From NCBI GenBank assembly GCA_017509605.1, contig JAFWPH010000020.1:110123-174122 (forward strand): a stretch of DNA of 64,000 nucleotides, read 5' to 3'. Positions 1 through 9,240 of this stretch are shown in pieces. Below the pieces are notes generated by a model. It was not told where the DNA came from. It saw only the letters and a list, made by a program, of their open reading frames with translations, and made no database searches. The translations under genes and the position numbers were made by a program. Position 1 is the stretch's first letter. The number at the start of each line of letters is the position of its first letter. Source of the DNA: Bacteroidaceae bacterium (GTDB lineage: Bacteria; Bacteroidota; Bacteroidia; Bacteroidales; Bacteroidaceae).

Positions 1-1462
1 GCTCGTTGCTGCTGAAGCCGTCGCCCCTGTAAAGGATAACGTTGCCACCAGACTGCATAGAGTAGTTGAGCACGTCTAATGTGGCTTTTGTCGAAGGGTT
101 GGTGATGGTGTAATAGCTGAAGTCACCTCCAATCTTCGGGTTCACGGGTTGCACGTCCCATTTCTGATAAGCACCGCCCTTGTTGGCGCGCTGCACCACG
201 TTTGCACCGCTGGTAGCCGTGCCGCCTTCACCAGAGATGATTTTTTTGCTATAGCGGTTCATGATGATGTACTCTCCGCCGTCGAGGTGGCTTGGAGCCA
301 CATCCTCTCCATAGGTGATGTTGATGATGCGCTCGGCATTGCTCTGCCCCTTTTGATAGCCGGTGCCACCGGGTACCTCGATGAAAAATTCACGCATGGG
401 ACCTTGACCGTCGTAATAGACATCGCGGTCGGTCGAGACAAACTGGTATGTCGAGGTGTTGGCCTGACGTTCCGATGATCCGAGATAGGCGTGGATGGCC
501 TGAGTCGTGTCGTTGCGATAGACTGCGGCACAAGTCCAGGCACCGCGGTTCTCTGCGTATGCCAAGCGACTACCGTGGTTGCTGTCCTTGCAGAACTGTC
601 CGCGTGCTACAGCGTCGAAGCCCCACCAGATGCCGTTCTGCATGCCGTACTCCACACCGACGATAGCCTCGCCCACGTTGTGAAGTTCGTCCGCGCTCGC
701 CAACTTTCCGTCAGCACGTACCTCCTTGAAGAAGTTGGCGTAGGTGTTGAATGAGCCGGCCAGCTGATGGGTGTTGCCTTCATCCACATAGGGTTTCATG
801 TAGTTGTACCAAGAGGATGCCTGGTCGCAGTTGAGGGTGTTGCCAGCGGAGATGCGGATGGTGTCGAAGCGGGGATAGCTCTCCTTGAGCATCTTGCAGA
901 TTTCTCGCATATCGCTCTTGCTTCCCTGTCCCCAGCCGTAGTCGGGTTCATTGAAGGGTGACACCGATACCAGACGGTGTTTGGAATTACTTTGCACGTA
1001 GGCTACAGACTGGTCGATCATGTCGCACCAGTTCTGGATGTTGGCCTTGTTGTTCTTGGTGTACCACTCGTCGATACCGGCCTCTTGATCGCAGTTGATG
1101 ACGCAATCCACGGTCTTGCTGACCAGATCGGCGTAACGAAGTCGCTCTTTGAGGTTTTTGATGTGGTTGTCGGTCAGTTTGCCGTTTGCCAGCTGATAGG
1201 CAGGTTGGAACGACAGACGGATGATACCGATATTTTCCGCGCCGATGTGGTTGATTCCCTTCCGCATATTTTGCTCGCTTTTCCAGGCGGTGTCCATGCC
1301 CCAGACCACAGGGAAGGTCTTGCCCTCGTCGGTGATGCTGAAAGGCACCATGCTGCCTGGCACGTCGTTGGCGGTAAGCATGTAGCTTGAGGTGGGCACC
1401 TGTTGCTGGGCCATAGCCAGTGCCGTCGAGGTAAAGGCGGCGAATAATAGTTTCAGTCTCAT
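1..1462 (-). CDS. Secreted glycosidase-like protein with ricin-type lectin domain (partial, C-terminus beyond window)
   Basis: The reading frame is open from an ATG at 1462 to the window edge (487 codons seen), so the C-terminus is missing. It begins with a Sec signal peptide ending near AMAQQ. Residues of about 25-370 look like a TIM-barrel glycosidase of clan A (GH30/GH5-like). Glu172 in an NEP motif would be the acid/base, and Glu271 in VGVEYG the candidate nucleophile; the spacing of about 100 residues is typical for the clan. From about residue 395 a ricin-type beta-trefoil begins, with paired YIIMNRYSKK and QKWDV elements, suggesting sugar binding. The exact GH family and substrate are not certain. 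It lies downstream of, and on the same strand as, pectin-active enzymes, and has its own upstream promoter motif. Confidence 0.7.
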   Translation of the reverse strand, partial: MRLKLLFAAFTSTALAMAQQQVPTSSYMLTANDVPGSMVPFSITDEGKTFPVVWGMDTAWKSEQNMRKGINHIGAENIGIIRLSFQPAYQLANGKLTDNHIKNLKERLRYADLVSKTVDCVINCDQEAGIDEWYTKNNKANIQNWCDMIDQSVAYVQSNSKHRLVSVSPFNEPDYGWGQGSKSDMREICKMLKESYPRFDTIRISAGNTLNCDQASSWYNYMKPYVDEGNTHQLAGSFNTYANFFKEVRADGKLASADELHNVGEAIVGVEYGMQNGIWWGFDAVARGQFCKDSNHGSRLAYAENRGAWTCAAVYRNDTTQAIHAYLGSSERQANTSTYQFVSTDRDVYYDGQGPMREFFIEVPGGTGYQKGQSNAERIINITYGEDVAPSHLDGGEYIIMNRYSKKIISGEGGTATSGANVVQRANKGGAYQKWDVQPVNPKIGGDFSYYTITNPSTKATLDVLNYSMQSGGNVILYRGDGFSSNE

Positions 1463-1549
1463 ATTTTTGGTTTTTTAGTTGTTTTTTATTATGAGGTTAA
1501 ATAAAGTTCTATGGTTGTTGAGGGTTGTCCGTTAACAATAATATATCTG

Positions 1550-1583
1550 CAAAAATAATCAATAATTATGAATAGATGACAAA
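1550..1583 (-). promoter_or_regulatory. Bacteroidales-type promoter for the lectin glycosidase
   Basis: On the minus strand a -33 TTTG (1580-1583) is followed after 22 bases by TATTTTTG (1550-1557), matching the TTTG / TAnnTTTG consensus of the primary sigma factor in this phylum. It sits about 90 bases before the ATG at 1462, so the gene can be transcribed independently of the rhamnosidase upstream. Confidence 0.5.
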
Positions 1584-1590
1584 CAACAGT

Positions 1591-4398
1591 CTATTTTGTG
1601 ATTTTTATTGGGATGAGACGCACGGAACTGTTCAGCCCCGATGGCACCACGCTCCAATTAGCGTAGTTGTCTTTCTTGTAGTTCAAATCCACCACGTTGA
1701 TTTCGTTGAACTTGCGCCATGCCACACCTTGGCGGTCGAGCCATGCAATACGGTTGGCGGGAAGGTTGCTGACTTCCACCTCGATGGTGTTGCTTCCCGT
1801 ATGAAGGTATTGTCCAACACGGGTGCGGAAAGGCACGGCGAAGAGGGTGGCCACTTCTTGACCGTTGATGTTGACTCGCGCGCTCTCACGGACGTCGCCA
1901 AGGTCAAGCATCCAGTCATCGGCGTTCGTGGCCGGTAGGTCAAAAGTGGTGGCGTAACGTCCTGTTGCCATAGTGATGTTCAACAGCGAGTCGTTAAGAG
2001 AGGTCCAGGGATGGGGCGAATCGATGTTGTAGATGGTGTCGGATACTTGTGGTGCACTGGTGGTAAAGGTAAGTGTCCATCCTTTGTCGAGGTTGATGGT
2101 CTTACCATTGGTCGTCTCGGTATAAGCCCACTCTGAGAAATGTCCAGAGGCAGTTGTGAAGGTGCGTAGGATGATGGATTCGCCTGATGCCAATTGCAAC
2201 AGTACCGAGGTCTTTCCGCCTTCGTGACGCGTCTTCGCCTTGCCAATGGTGCCGTCCATAGGGTTGTAGAGCACCACTTCGAATGCGGTTACTCCCAACT
2301 CCACCCATTCATCGATGTCTTTGCCTTGCAGGTTCGAAATGAAATAGTGGTAGCCTTCTTCGTTCGACCTGCGTAAGCATTGCAAGCCTTGAAGGCTCCG
2401 CATCGGCTCAGGTCGGGCTTCGCATCCACTGAGGGCCTTGGCGTAGTCGGAGGAGCAGATAATACGCCCCTTTCCGAATGTCACATCTCTTTCACATTCC
2501 TCGATGAAACCGATGTTTTTTGATAGCCTTTTTAGCTTTGACCTATAGGCTTTAGTGCGTGACTCAAGGTTACTGAAACCAGGTACATTCGTTGGTATTC
2601 CACCTACAAATACAACCGTGGCACCCTGATCGGCCAATTGTAGCAAATGGTCGAAAGTGTTTTCGTCGATGAACCTAACACCTGGAACGATGATGGCTGA
2701 GTAGGCGTTGTGCCCAGTAGTGGTGAGATGCCCATCTTTCATGTAGGTGCGTGCGAGGTATTTGTCGGAGATGTAATCCACATCATAGCCGCTGCTGATA
2801 ATGGTCTGTATTGCCTTGATGAACTCAGGCGCGCGCTTGTCCATGGAGTGGATGTCGAACTGTGCCAGACGGCCTTCCTGGTCATAGATCATGTCGTAGT
2901 AGGGTAGATAGACCAACATGTCATTATCGGGCTCTCCCCATTGCAGGAAACTCTGGCAACGTTCGATATACTTGGAGAATGCAGGCATGTCGCGCCAATA
3001 GTTACTGGCTGGCGACATGTCAACAGAGGCGTAGAAGCGCCAGCCTGGCCACTGGTCTTCAAGAGGAGAGTAGCAGGTGCCGTGGAAGAAGATGTGGTTG
3101 ACGCCCGAGATGAACATGAGGTCGAGGTCGGGCTTGCATTGGGACAAAGAGGTGCGGAAATGCTCTGTCAACCAGGTGAAGGTCTCGGATGAGGTATATA
3201 GTTTGCCTGAGATGTGTGCTGCTGAGGAGGCGTATTTGAGCATGGAGATGTCAGAGTAATTCTTCTTGGTGAAGCCTGGATCCTGCCTTAGCCCTTTGAT
3301 ACCAAAGTCGGACAGCCCGAAGCCTTCGCACTCGGGTATATCCACTGCCGCATAAACATCAATCAGATTGGCGGGGCTGCCATGTGCTTGGTTGCGGGTG
3401 ATGGCGTGTCCGTTGTGTGCCCAGCGTGTCCACTCTTCCGTGAAGTTCTCCAGCAGCAGTTCACCCAAGGTCAGGCGATAGTCTGACATGATGCGCCGTC
3501 CAGTGTCGGTGCGGTTCTCCTCACGCAGGAAGTCTGGAAAGTAAAACTCCAGTCTGTATCCTCGTCTTTTGACGAATTCATCGAGAAGTTCGGGTGTCCA
3601 ATCAGCACCATAGACCTCGTAGGAGTCGTTGAAGAATGTATGTGGTCGTGCAATATGTTGGTTGACGAATGCCGAGTCGAAACGGGCAAGGTAGTTGCGG
3701 ACAGATTGACGGTTGAAGTGGTCGATGACCAAGCCCTCTCCTCCAGGTGCCGCGCGTTTCACTTGTTGACGTGTGCGTCCGCAGTAGAGCGCGATTACCT
3801 GCCAGCGTCCACGCGGTAGGAAACGAAGGTCGATGATGCCGTCTTTGACGCTGCTGGTCACATCCACTACTCTCTGATAGATGATGGCATCATCGCTCTC
3901 CACCGTCTTGTAGGCCATGACCTTCTGCAGGATTGCGAATTCGCGCTGCTTAGTGTCCTGGCATCGCACGTCGATGAGGGAGGGGTTGGCGCTGTCGTAA
4001 TCGTAGGTTTGGAAGATGGCTTTAGCTGCCGCCTCCTCAATAGGTACTAATGGCCCGCCGAAAGGCCAACCTGTGCCTGTGGCCATGTCGGTTTCTATCC
4101 CAACAGTCTGTCCTACAGCCTCTGTGAATCCCAACATCTCCATCCATTTGGGGGAGAGGTAGGGAATGTTGTGGTCATCGTTGCCTTGCACGCCGTAAAT
4201 GGGGGTGATTTCTACACCACCGATACCTGCTTTGGCGTATTCTTGCAGGTTGTAACTGAGGTTACTTTTGTCAACAGCGCTGCCCAACCACCACCAACGG
4301 GTATAGGGCTTGGCCTCGGGGTTGGCGGGAATCCATTCCTGAGCATGTGTCGAGACGCACAGGATGATGGCTGCGAGAATAGCAAACTTCTTTCTCAT
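1591..4398 (-). CDS. GH106-type alpha-L-rhamnosidase, secreted
   Basis: This is a secreted glycoside hydrolase predicted to release L-rhamnose from rhamnogalacturonan-type pectin or similar glycans. The ATG at 4398 is preferred over an upstream start at 4437 because it puts a clean signal peptide (MRKKFAILAAIILCVSTHAQ) at the N-terminus. Directly after it come the GH106 hallmarks: YTRWWWLGSAV, AGIGGVEITPIYG, and DMATGTGWPFGGP near residue 105. The C-terminal 130 residues look like a jelly-roll domain (LDLGDVRESARVNING, LPANRIAWLDRQG). The length of 935 residues is near the usual range for GH106. The gene starts 84 bases after the CE12 esterase stop and is probably co-transcribed with it. Confidence 0.85.
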   Translation of the reverse strand: MRKKFAILAAIILCVSTHAQEWIPANPEAKPYTRWWWLGSAVDKSNLSYNLQEYAKAGIGGVEITPIYGVQGNDDHNIPYLSPKWMEMLGFTEAVGQTVGIETDMATGTGWPFGGPLVPIEEAAAKAIFQTYDYDSANPSLIDVRCQDTKQREFAILQKVMAYKTVESDDAIIYQRVVDVTSSVKDGIIDLRFLPRGRWQVIALYCGRTRQQVKRAAPGGEGLVIDHFNRQSVRNYLARFDSAFVNQHIARPHTFFNDSYEVYGADWTPELLDEFVKRRGYRLEFYFPDFLREENRTDTGRRIMSDYRLTLGELLLENFTEEWTRWAHNGHAITRNQAHGSPANLIDVYAAVDIPECEGFGLSDFGIKGLRQDPGFTKKNYSDISMLKYASSAAHISGKLYTSSETFTWLTEHFRTSLSQCKPDLDLMFISGVNHIFFHGTCYSPLEDQWPGWRFYASVDMSPASNYWRDMPAFSKYIERCQSFLQWGEPDNDMLVYLPYYDMIYDQEGRLAQFDIHSMDKRAPEFIKAIQTIISSGYDVDYISDKYLARTYMKDGHLTTTGHNAYSAIIVPGVRFIDENTFDHLLQLADQGATVVFVGGIPTNVPGFSNLESRTKAYRSKLKRLSKNIGFIEECERDVTFGKGRIICSSDYAKALSGCEARPEPMRSLQGLQCLRRSNEEGYHYFISNLQGKDIDEWVELGVTAFEVVLYNPMDGTIGKAKTRHEGGKTSVLLQLASGESIILRTFTTASGHFSEWAYTETTNGKTINLDKGWTLTFTTSAPQVSDTIYNIDSPHPWTSLNDSLLNITMATGRYATTFDLPATNADDWMLDLGDVRESARVNINGQEVATLFAVPFRTRVGQYLHTGSNTIEVEVSNLPANRIAWLDRQGVAWRKFNEINVVDLNYKKDNYANWSVVPSGLNSSVRLIPIKITK

Positions 4399-4482
4399 AG
4401 TTGGTTGGGTTTTATGTTTTTTCCGGATACTTCGCATTCCCAGGATTCTCTGAAGATACTGCCTTTCCGGACTTTCTGATCA

Positions 4483-5754
4483 TCAATTACCGTCGGGTTT
4501 CGCCACTTCAAAGAATTGGGAGTCCACCCAGTGGAACGATTTGATGTCGTCGGGGTGGGAGGGGTCGAAAGGTGTGTAGATATCCTTGATGTGTGTTGCC
4601 ACCGGGAGTTGTAGCGCCTTGATGCCCTCGATGACCATCTTCGAAATCTCGTAAGCGCCGTAGGGATTGAAGTGGGTGTTGTCGGCAAGTGCTTGTGGCT
4701 GTCCTGGGTACGTGTTAGCTGGGTAGTGCACCAATGCGTTCTTGGACCCCTCGAAGCCCAGTGTCTCGAAGAAGGTCCGGGTCATGTCGTGAAGTTCGAT
4801 GACCTGCACCTTCTCACGCTCTGCCACCCACCGCATGGCATCGGGGTAGTCAGCGTGCGTTTCCACAATTCTGGTGTTGCTGGGGTCGAAAGCCCTTCGT
4901 TGTGTGGGCGTCACGAAAACAGGGGTCACGCCTTTAGCGCGTGCCTCGTCGATAAAGGTCTTCAGGCAGGTAGCGAAATTGTAGTAGGCACCCTTGCCCG
5001 GGCCTTTCTCTTTTTGGTCGTTGTGGCCGAACTCCACAAAGAGGTAGTCACCTTCCTTCATGAGCGTGATGATTTTGGCAAGGCGTTTCTCGGCGATAAA
5101 CGAGGATGCCCGTTCGCCGCTCTCCGCATAGTTGGCAATGGCCACTTTGTCGTCGAACCACTGTGTAATCATCTGCCCCCAGCTGGCCCAAGGTTCGTAG
5201 TCTTGGTCAACCACAGTGGAGTTGCCGCAGAGCCATAGGGTGGTGACATCCTGATTGGCAGGCTCTATCTGGATGGCGGCGCACTGGGGGGCATCGCCTG
5301 TGACTTCAATGCTCAGTTTGTCGTCCCAGTTGAGTTTGCCCTGTTCTCTGGGCTTGATTCTCACATTGTCGTTGTCGCCAATACGTGTGTCGCGTTTGTT
5401 CACGATGAATGAGAACGTCTTCAACTCGCCTTTCGTTGTTTCTATGTTGTTGAGGAACAATCGTCTGGATTCCGCCCTGACGGTGGTGTTACCAGCTTTT
5501 TTCTTTGAGCCAAGGGTTACGGTCACTTTGTAGTTGCCGTCAGGAACATTGACTGAGAAAATGAAGGGCTCGCCACCTTTATTGCCGGGCACCTTAATGA
5601 AGTCGTAGCCATAGCCTCGCTGGGTGTTGAAAGTATCGGCTTGTGTGATGACGGTAGCTCCGGTCTTCGGGCCGGAGAAAGAGAAGTGATGAACCTGTGC
5701 GTAGGCAGTGACACACAATAGGGTTGCGGATAGGGATAATATGGTTTTCTTCAT
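4483..5754 (-). CDS. Rhamnogalacturonan acetylesterase-like SGNH hydrolase (CE12) with N-terminal beta-sandwich domain
   Basis: This enzyme probably removes acetyl groups from the rhamnogalacturonan backbone so that lyases and rhamnosidases can act. A signal peptide ends near AYAQV. Residues 22-150 form a probable carbohydrate-binding or malectin-like domain (HHFSFSG start; GNYKVTVTLGS). The SGNH/GDSL esterase follows: block I is LCGNSTVVD with nucleophile Ser179, block III is FGHNDQ, and block V is DNTHFNPYGA, carrying the Asp-His pair. The 423-residue length fits a CE12 catalytic unit plus one accessory domain. It precedes the GH106 gene on the same strand, consistent with a shared pectin role. 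Confidence 0.88.
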   Translation of the reverse strand: MKKTILSLSATLLCVTAYAQVHHFSFSGPKTGATVITQADTFNTQRGYGYDFIKVPGNKGGEPFIFSVNVPDGNYKVTVTLGSKKKAGNTTVRAESRRLFLNNIETTKGELKTFSFIVNKRDTRIGDNDNVRIKPREQGKLNWDDKLSIEVTGDAPQCAAIQIEPANQDVTTLWLCGNSTVVDQDYEPWASWGQMITQWFDDKVAIANYAESGERASSFIAEKRLAKIITLMKEGDYLFVEFGHNDQKEKGPGKGAYYNFATCLKTFIDEARAKGVTPVFVTPTQRRAFDPSNTRIVETHADYPDAMRWVAEREKVQVIELHDMTRTFFETLGFEGSKNALVHYPANTYPGQPQALADNTHFNPYGAYEISKMVIEGIKALQLPVATHIKDIYTPFDPSHPDDIKSFHWVDSQFFEVAKPDGN

Positions 5755-5821
5755 TGTGGTAGGTCGGGATGAAAGAAAAATTTATGATTGGATAGTAATA
5801 AAAAGTCTTGTTATGAGATGT

Positions 5822-6811
5822 TTACATTTTCAGAGTGCGTAAGGATGCCTCCATTCTGCGGATGAGGTCTCTCTTCTTCTTCTCTGGCGCATAGACGAAT
5901 CCCTCGGTGACGACAATGACGTTCTTGGTGGTATCGATTCTGGCGTATTCCACAAACGGACCGCCCATTGTGCCGCCGTACATTCTCCATAAGCCACGGA
6001 TTTCCTTCACGTACTCGCCACCCACAGCGATATCTCGTTCAAGGGCTGTGCGTGGGGTGGTCTGGATGTACTGCCCCTCTTTTTCGCCCTCAAGATAAGT
6101 CTTCATCACGGAGTCGCGCCGCTCGATGAGTTTTTCCATTTGCAGATCCTGTGTTGAGGTGTAGGGTAGTGTGTAGATGACGAAGTTATAGTTGTTGGAA
6201 GTCTCTGTGTCGGATGATGCCCACAGGAAACGGTCGCCGCGTTTGATGGCATTGATTTCTTTGGGCACGCAAACCTCGTAGCCAAACATTTGATGCACGG
6301 CTGTAGCCACCTTTCCGCTGTTCGACTTCCTGAGAAAATCGCGGTCGCGTTGCAGTTCTTGCTCCACAAACAGGTCCATGATTTCGTACCGGTGCTCCTG
6401 ACAATAGGACACCAAGGCTTCGTTGCTGGGGGCGCTGATGGTGAGGATAATCTGTGGGTGGGCATAGACATCACGGGCCATCTTCATCGAGGCTTCGGTG
6501 TGTTTGTTGTCAATGTCCACGGTCACGATGTTGCTATAAACCTTGAAGGTGCTGGTGAAGTCGTGAGGGTTGACAGAAGTGGTTCGGAAGTTGGGCTCTA
6601 CCTGTGGCAAGCCTGGCACCTCGCTGTGCATCACCTCCATGAATTCGGTGCCGTAAGGTCCTTTCAGCCATTCCTTGTTGGCGACGACGAGTAGTTCGTA
6701 GGGGGCGCTTGACGCCTTGCCTTTCACTTTCTTGTCTTTGTCATTGCTTTCATCGCAGCCAGCCAGAAAGGCTATTCCCACAAGGAGGAACAATAATTTC
6801 GCTATTCTCAT
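5822..6811 (-). CDS. DUF4837 family lipoprotein
   Basis: This is a predicted lipoprotein. The N-terminus has a hydrophobic stretch followed by the lipobox FLAGC, then an Asp/Lys-rich linker. The rest resembles the Bacteroidota family DUF4837: YELLVVANKEWLKGPYG near the start of the mature part, a DFTSTFKVYSNIV segment, and RGLWRMYGGTMGGPFV near residue 275, ending with VVVTEGFVYAPEKKKRD. The biochemical role of the family is unknown. It lies between two glycan enzymes, but the family is widespread and housekeeping-like, so the neighbourhood need not imply a pectin role. Confidence 0.82.
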   Translation of the reverse strand: MRIAKLLFLLVGIAFLAGCDESNDKDKKVKGKASSAPYELLVVANKEWLKGPYGTEFMEVMHSEVPGLPQVEPNFRTTSVNPHDFTSTFKVYSNIVTVDIDNKHTEASMKMARDVYAHPQIILTISAPSNEALVSYCQEHRYEIMDLFVEQELQRDRDFLRKSNSGKVATAVHQMFGYEVCVPKEINAIKRGDRFLWASSDTETSNNYNFVIYTLPYTSTQDLQMEKLIERRDSVMKTYLEGEKEGQYIQTTPRTALERDIAVGGEYVKEIRGLWRMYGGTMGGPFVEYARIDTTKNVIVVTEGFVYAPEKKKRDLIRRMEASLRTLKM

Positions 6812-6900
6812 ATCTTCGTTTATTTGATGACGGATTGATGGGCTCTTTTTAGCGTAGGGCTAGTCGTTTCCTTGGACAGAATATCCACACGAAAAAATCT

Positions 6901-8142
6901 CTATTCCGCGAGCCTATACACCTCGCTGCCTGCGAGAAGGAAACAACCAAGGCCGAAATCGTCGAAGTCGGGATTTACCTTGTAGCCTACGGGCTGGGAA
7001 TCCTTCGGTTCCTTGCCTGTGCCTTGCACGTAACCGAGGAATCCGTTCTTGTGCAGGCATTTCTTCACCATATTCTTCCAAGTCTTGGAGATGACGGGCA
7101 GGTACGTCTTGCGGTCGAGCAGGTTGTGGCGAACCCCCCACGCCATGCCGTAGATGAAAAGGGCGGTACCTGTCAGTTCTTTGCCGCCGTAGTTGCCGGG
7201 GTCGTGGAGACTCACGTTCCAGAAACAGTCCTTGCGCTGGCATCTGGCCAGTGCCTCGGTCATCTTCAGGTAGTCGTTGAGGTAGTCATCGTAATGGCTG
7301 GTGATGGGCAGCATGGTCCAATGCTTGGCGTTGATGGGCTCCACACCAGAGAACGGATCGGCATTGTCGGCAATCATCATGGCGTCGAGTGTGCGGACCA
7401 ATGCGGCATAGACCCATCCGTTTCCGCGACTCCAATAGCAGTCTTCGCCATTGGGCTCCACATATGGAGGCACAAAGTCCTTGTCACGCCACCAAAGTCC
7501 GTCTTGACGATTGAAAAGTCCGCCAGCGAGTGTGTCGCGGCTCCAAGTGTACATTTTCCACCCCTTCTCGAGCCATTGCGTGCTGACCTTTTTATCCACG
7601 ATGTATTCGGCCCTTGCCAGTTTGGCCAGCACGGGCAGGCCCATCTGTATGGCGTCGATCCAGGTCCAGTCACCGTTGCCACGTGAAAGCAGGTTGGTCA
7701 TACACTGGCGGGTGGGTTCGATCATGAATGTGTTGTGGCTGTCTCCCTCAGCGCCTGTGATGAGGTACATGTCGATGTAGGTCTGGCTGCAGCAGTAGTC
7801 GTCGGCATCCTTGGTTGTGACTCCGTTACGGGGTGTCCATTTGTGTGCGTTGCCCCATTCCATGATATACCGGCGGTAGGTTCCGGCCTTTTTCCCTTGA
7901 GCGACGTATTCCAGTTCCGTGAGTTCTTTCAATCCCTCGAAATACACCCCGCGTGTCCAAAGATTGCTTGGACGCTCTTTCTTCACAAAGGTGGGTTTTC
8001 CAGGGTCGGGGTTCTCGGCGATGAAATAGTCGTTGGCGGTTTCCATTGCCTGGAGGATCGTGGCGCGCGAGGGCAGTTTCTGCGCTTGGGTGAATGAGAA
8101 AGCGAAGGTAACGGCCAGTATAGTTGTGGTGAGTTTTTTCAT
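6901..8142 (-). CDS. GH105-family unsaturated rhamnogalacturonyl hydrolase
   Basis: This is a secreted (alpha/alpha)6-barrel hydrolase of the GH88/GH105 type, predicted to cleave the unsaturated galacturonyl residue left at the non-reducing end of rhamnogalacturonan oligosaccharides by pectate or rhamnogalacturonan lyases. A signal peptide ends at about TQAQK. Family features include the DDYCCSQTYIDMYLITG region near residue 115 with candidate catalytic Asp residues, CYWSRGNGWVYAALVR near residue 240, and GGKELTGTALFIYGMAWG near residue 325. The length of 413 residues is usual. A second, distinct GH105 gene lies at 43392. Confidence 0.88.
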   Translation of the reverse strand: MKKLTTTILAVTFAFSFTQAQKLPSRATILQAMETANDYFIAENPDPGKPTFVKKERPSNLWTRGVYFEGLKELTELEYVAQGKKAGTYRRYIMEWGNAHKWTPRNGVTTKDADDYCCSQTYIDMYLITGAEGDSHNTFMIEPTRQCMTNLLSRGNGDWTWIDAIQMGLPVLAKLARAEYIVDKKVSTQWLEKGWKMYTWSRDTLAGGLFNRQDGLWWRDKDFVPPYVEPNGEDCYWSRGNGWVYAALVRTLDAMMIADNADPFSGVEPINAKHWTMLPITSHYDDYLNDYLKMTEALARCQRKDCFWNVSLHDPGNYGGKELTGTALFIYGMAWGVRHNLLDRKTYLPVISKTWKNMVKKCLHKNGFLGYVQGTGKEPKDSQPVGYKVNPDFDDFGLGCFLLAGSEVYRLAE

Positions 8143-8170
8143 GCTGCGTTATGATTAGTCAATAATAACG

Positions 8171-8178
8171 CAAAAATA
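8171..8178 (-). promoter_or_regulatory. Candidate -7 promoter element for the GH105 gene
   Basis: TATTTTTG on the minus strand matches TAnnTTTG and lies about 30 bases before the ATG at 8142. No TTTG is seen at the correct -33 distance, so only the -7 half is supported. Confidence 0.35.
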
Positions 8179-8233
8179 CGAATTTATTCCCAAATAACGA
8201 TGAAAGAGGGTAATAAATATCCCAAAAAAGAAA

Positions 8234-8950
8234 TCACTCGAAGTAGAAGGTGATGACAATCATCTTGGAGGTGGCCTTTTCCAAGGAGTTGGTGAAGACG
8301 AGGCGCGTGTCATCAGTGAGGTCGTCACGGTTCTTCTCGATGATGTTGGAAAGACCGTAACAGAATTTGATCTCAGGGATGAACTTGAAGAAAGGAAGGT
8401 AGAAGTCGCAACCCATACCTGCCTCTAGATAGCAGTCGAACGACTTGAGGCGGAGATTCTTGTTCTTCTTGACTGTCAGGTCCATCATGGGGTCTATGCC
8501 TAACATAACATATGGGCGGTAGTTGTTGACACGCATACCTGAGATCTTCAGGTCGAGAGGCAAGGATATGTAGGTCGATTTGATTGTTTGGTGGTCCTTG
8601 GCTCCATCCTTGTGGTTGAGGAAGGTCACCTGTTTTGTGCCGAAGTGCATGGAAGGCACCACGCGGAACGACAAGTACTTGTTGATGAGCACCTCGCCCA
8701 GAATACCCACACTGAATCCTGGTTCATAACTTGCGATGTCGGTGTACCACTCATTGCCGTCAGCATCGATCAAGCCGTTGTTATCGAATTCCATGTCTTG
8801 AAGGTGGATACCTGCAAGGAATCCATAATGGAAAGGGCGTTGGTCAATATATGGACGGTTCTGCACCACCTTGTTGTTCTGGGCACCCAGCACACAAGGC
8901 AGCAACATCAGAAAGGCCAGGAATATGATGTGGGGAAAATATTTCTTCAT
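8234..8950 (-). CDS. porT: PorT-family outer-membrane beta-barrel protein
   Basis: This is a predicted outer-membrane barrel of the PorT/SprT type, associated in Porphyromonas and gliding Bacteroidota with the type IX secretion system. The ATG at 8950 is chosen; a GTG lies directly before it. A signal peptide ends near CVLGAQ. The mature protein shows alternating-residue beta strands: FHYGFLAGIHLQDMEF, SVGILGEVLINKYLSFRVVPSMHFG, YISLPLDLKISG and YRPYVMLGIDPMMDL. It ends in an aromatic residue pattern (VITFYFE) expected of a barrel terminal strand. Assignment to PorT rather than a general PorT-like porin rests on pattern recognition. Confidence 0.7.
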   Translation of the reverse strand: MKKYFPHIIFLAFLMLLPCVLGAQNNKVVQNRPYIDQRPFHYGFLAGIHLQDMEFDNNGLIDADGNEWYTDIASYEPGFSVGILGEVLINKYLSFRVVPSMHFGTKQVTFLNHKDGAKDHQTIKSTYISLPLDLKISGMRVNNYRPYVMLGIDPMMDLTVKKNKNLRLKSFDCYLEAGMGCDFYLPFFKFIPEIKFCYGLSNIIEKNRDDLTDDTRLVFTNSLEKATSKMIVITFYFE

Positions 8951-8973
8951 CACTCTTACATATCAAGTGCAAA

Positions 8974-8981
8974 CAAAAATA
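8974..8981 (-). promoter_or_regulatory. Candidate -7 promoter element for the PorT-like gene
   Basis: TATTTTTG on the minus strand, about 25 bases before the ATG at 8950, fits TAnnTTTG. A convincing -33 TTTG was not found at the right spacing. Confidence 0.3.
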
Positions 8982-9140
8982 TAAACGGACGAAACTCCTT
9001 TTTATTGTACCCGCAATCAGGTATTGTCGTTATACCTATTATTAGGTATTATGGTTTTTGCTCAAAAAGTGTATTTTGTGCCAACTTTCACGCCTTTTAT
9101 GTATAAAAAAACAGTTTGGACGAAAAAAGTGACGTTTTTC

Positions 9141-9173
9141 TTTGAGATTGTTAATGGTTTTGTGATATATTTG
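9141..9173 (+). promoter_or_regulatory. Consensus Bacteroidales promoter for the ferredoxin gene
   Basis: TTTG at 9141-9144 is followed after 21 bases by TATATTTG at 9166-9173, a full match to TTTG-N19-21-TAnnTTTG. The predicted start of transcription is near 9180, giving a leader of about 60 bases before the ATG at 9241. Confidence 0.75.
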
Positions 9174-9240
9174 CATCGTGATTATGCAAGATGATCAAAA
9201 CAAGAATAATAATTAATCAGTAATTCAAAAAGGTAAAGTT

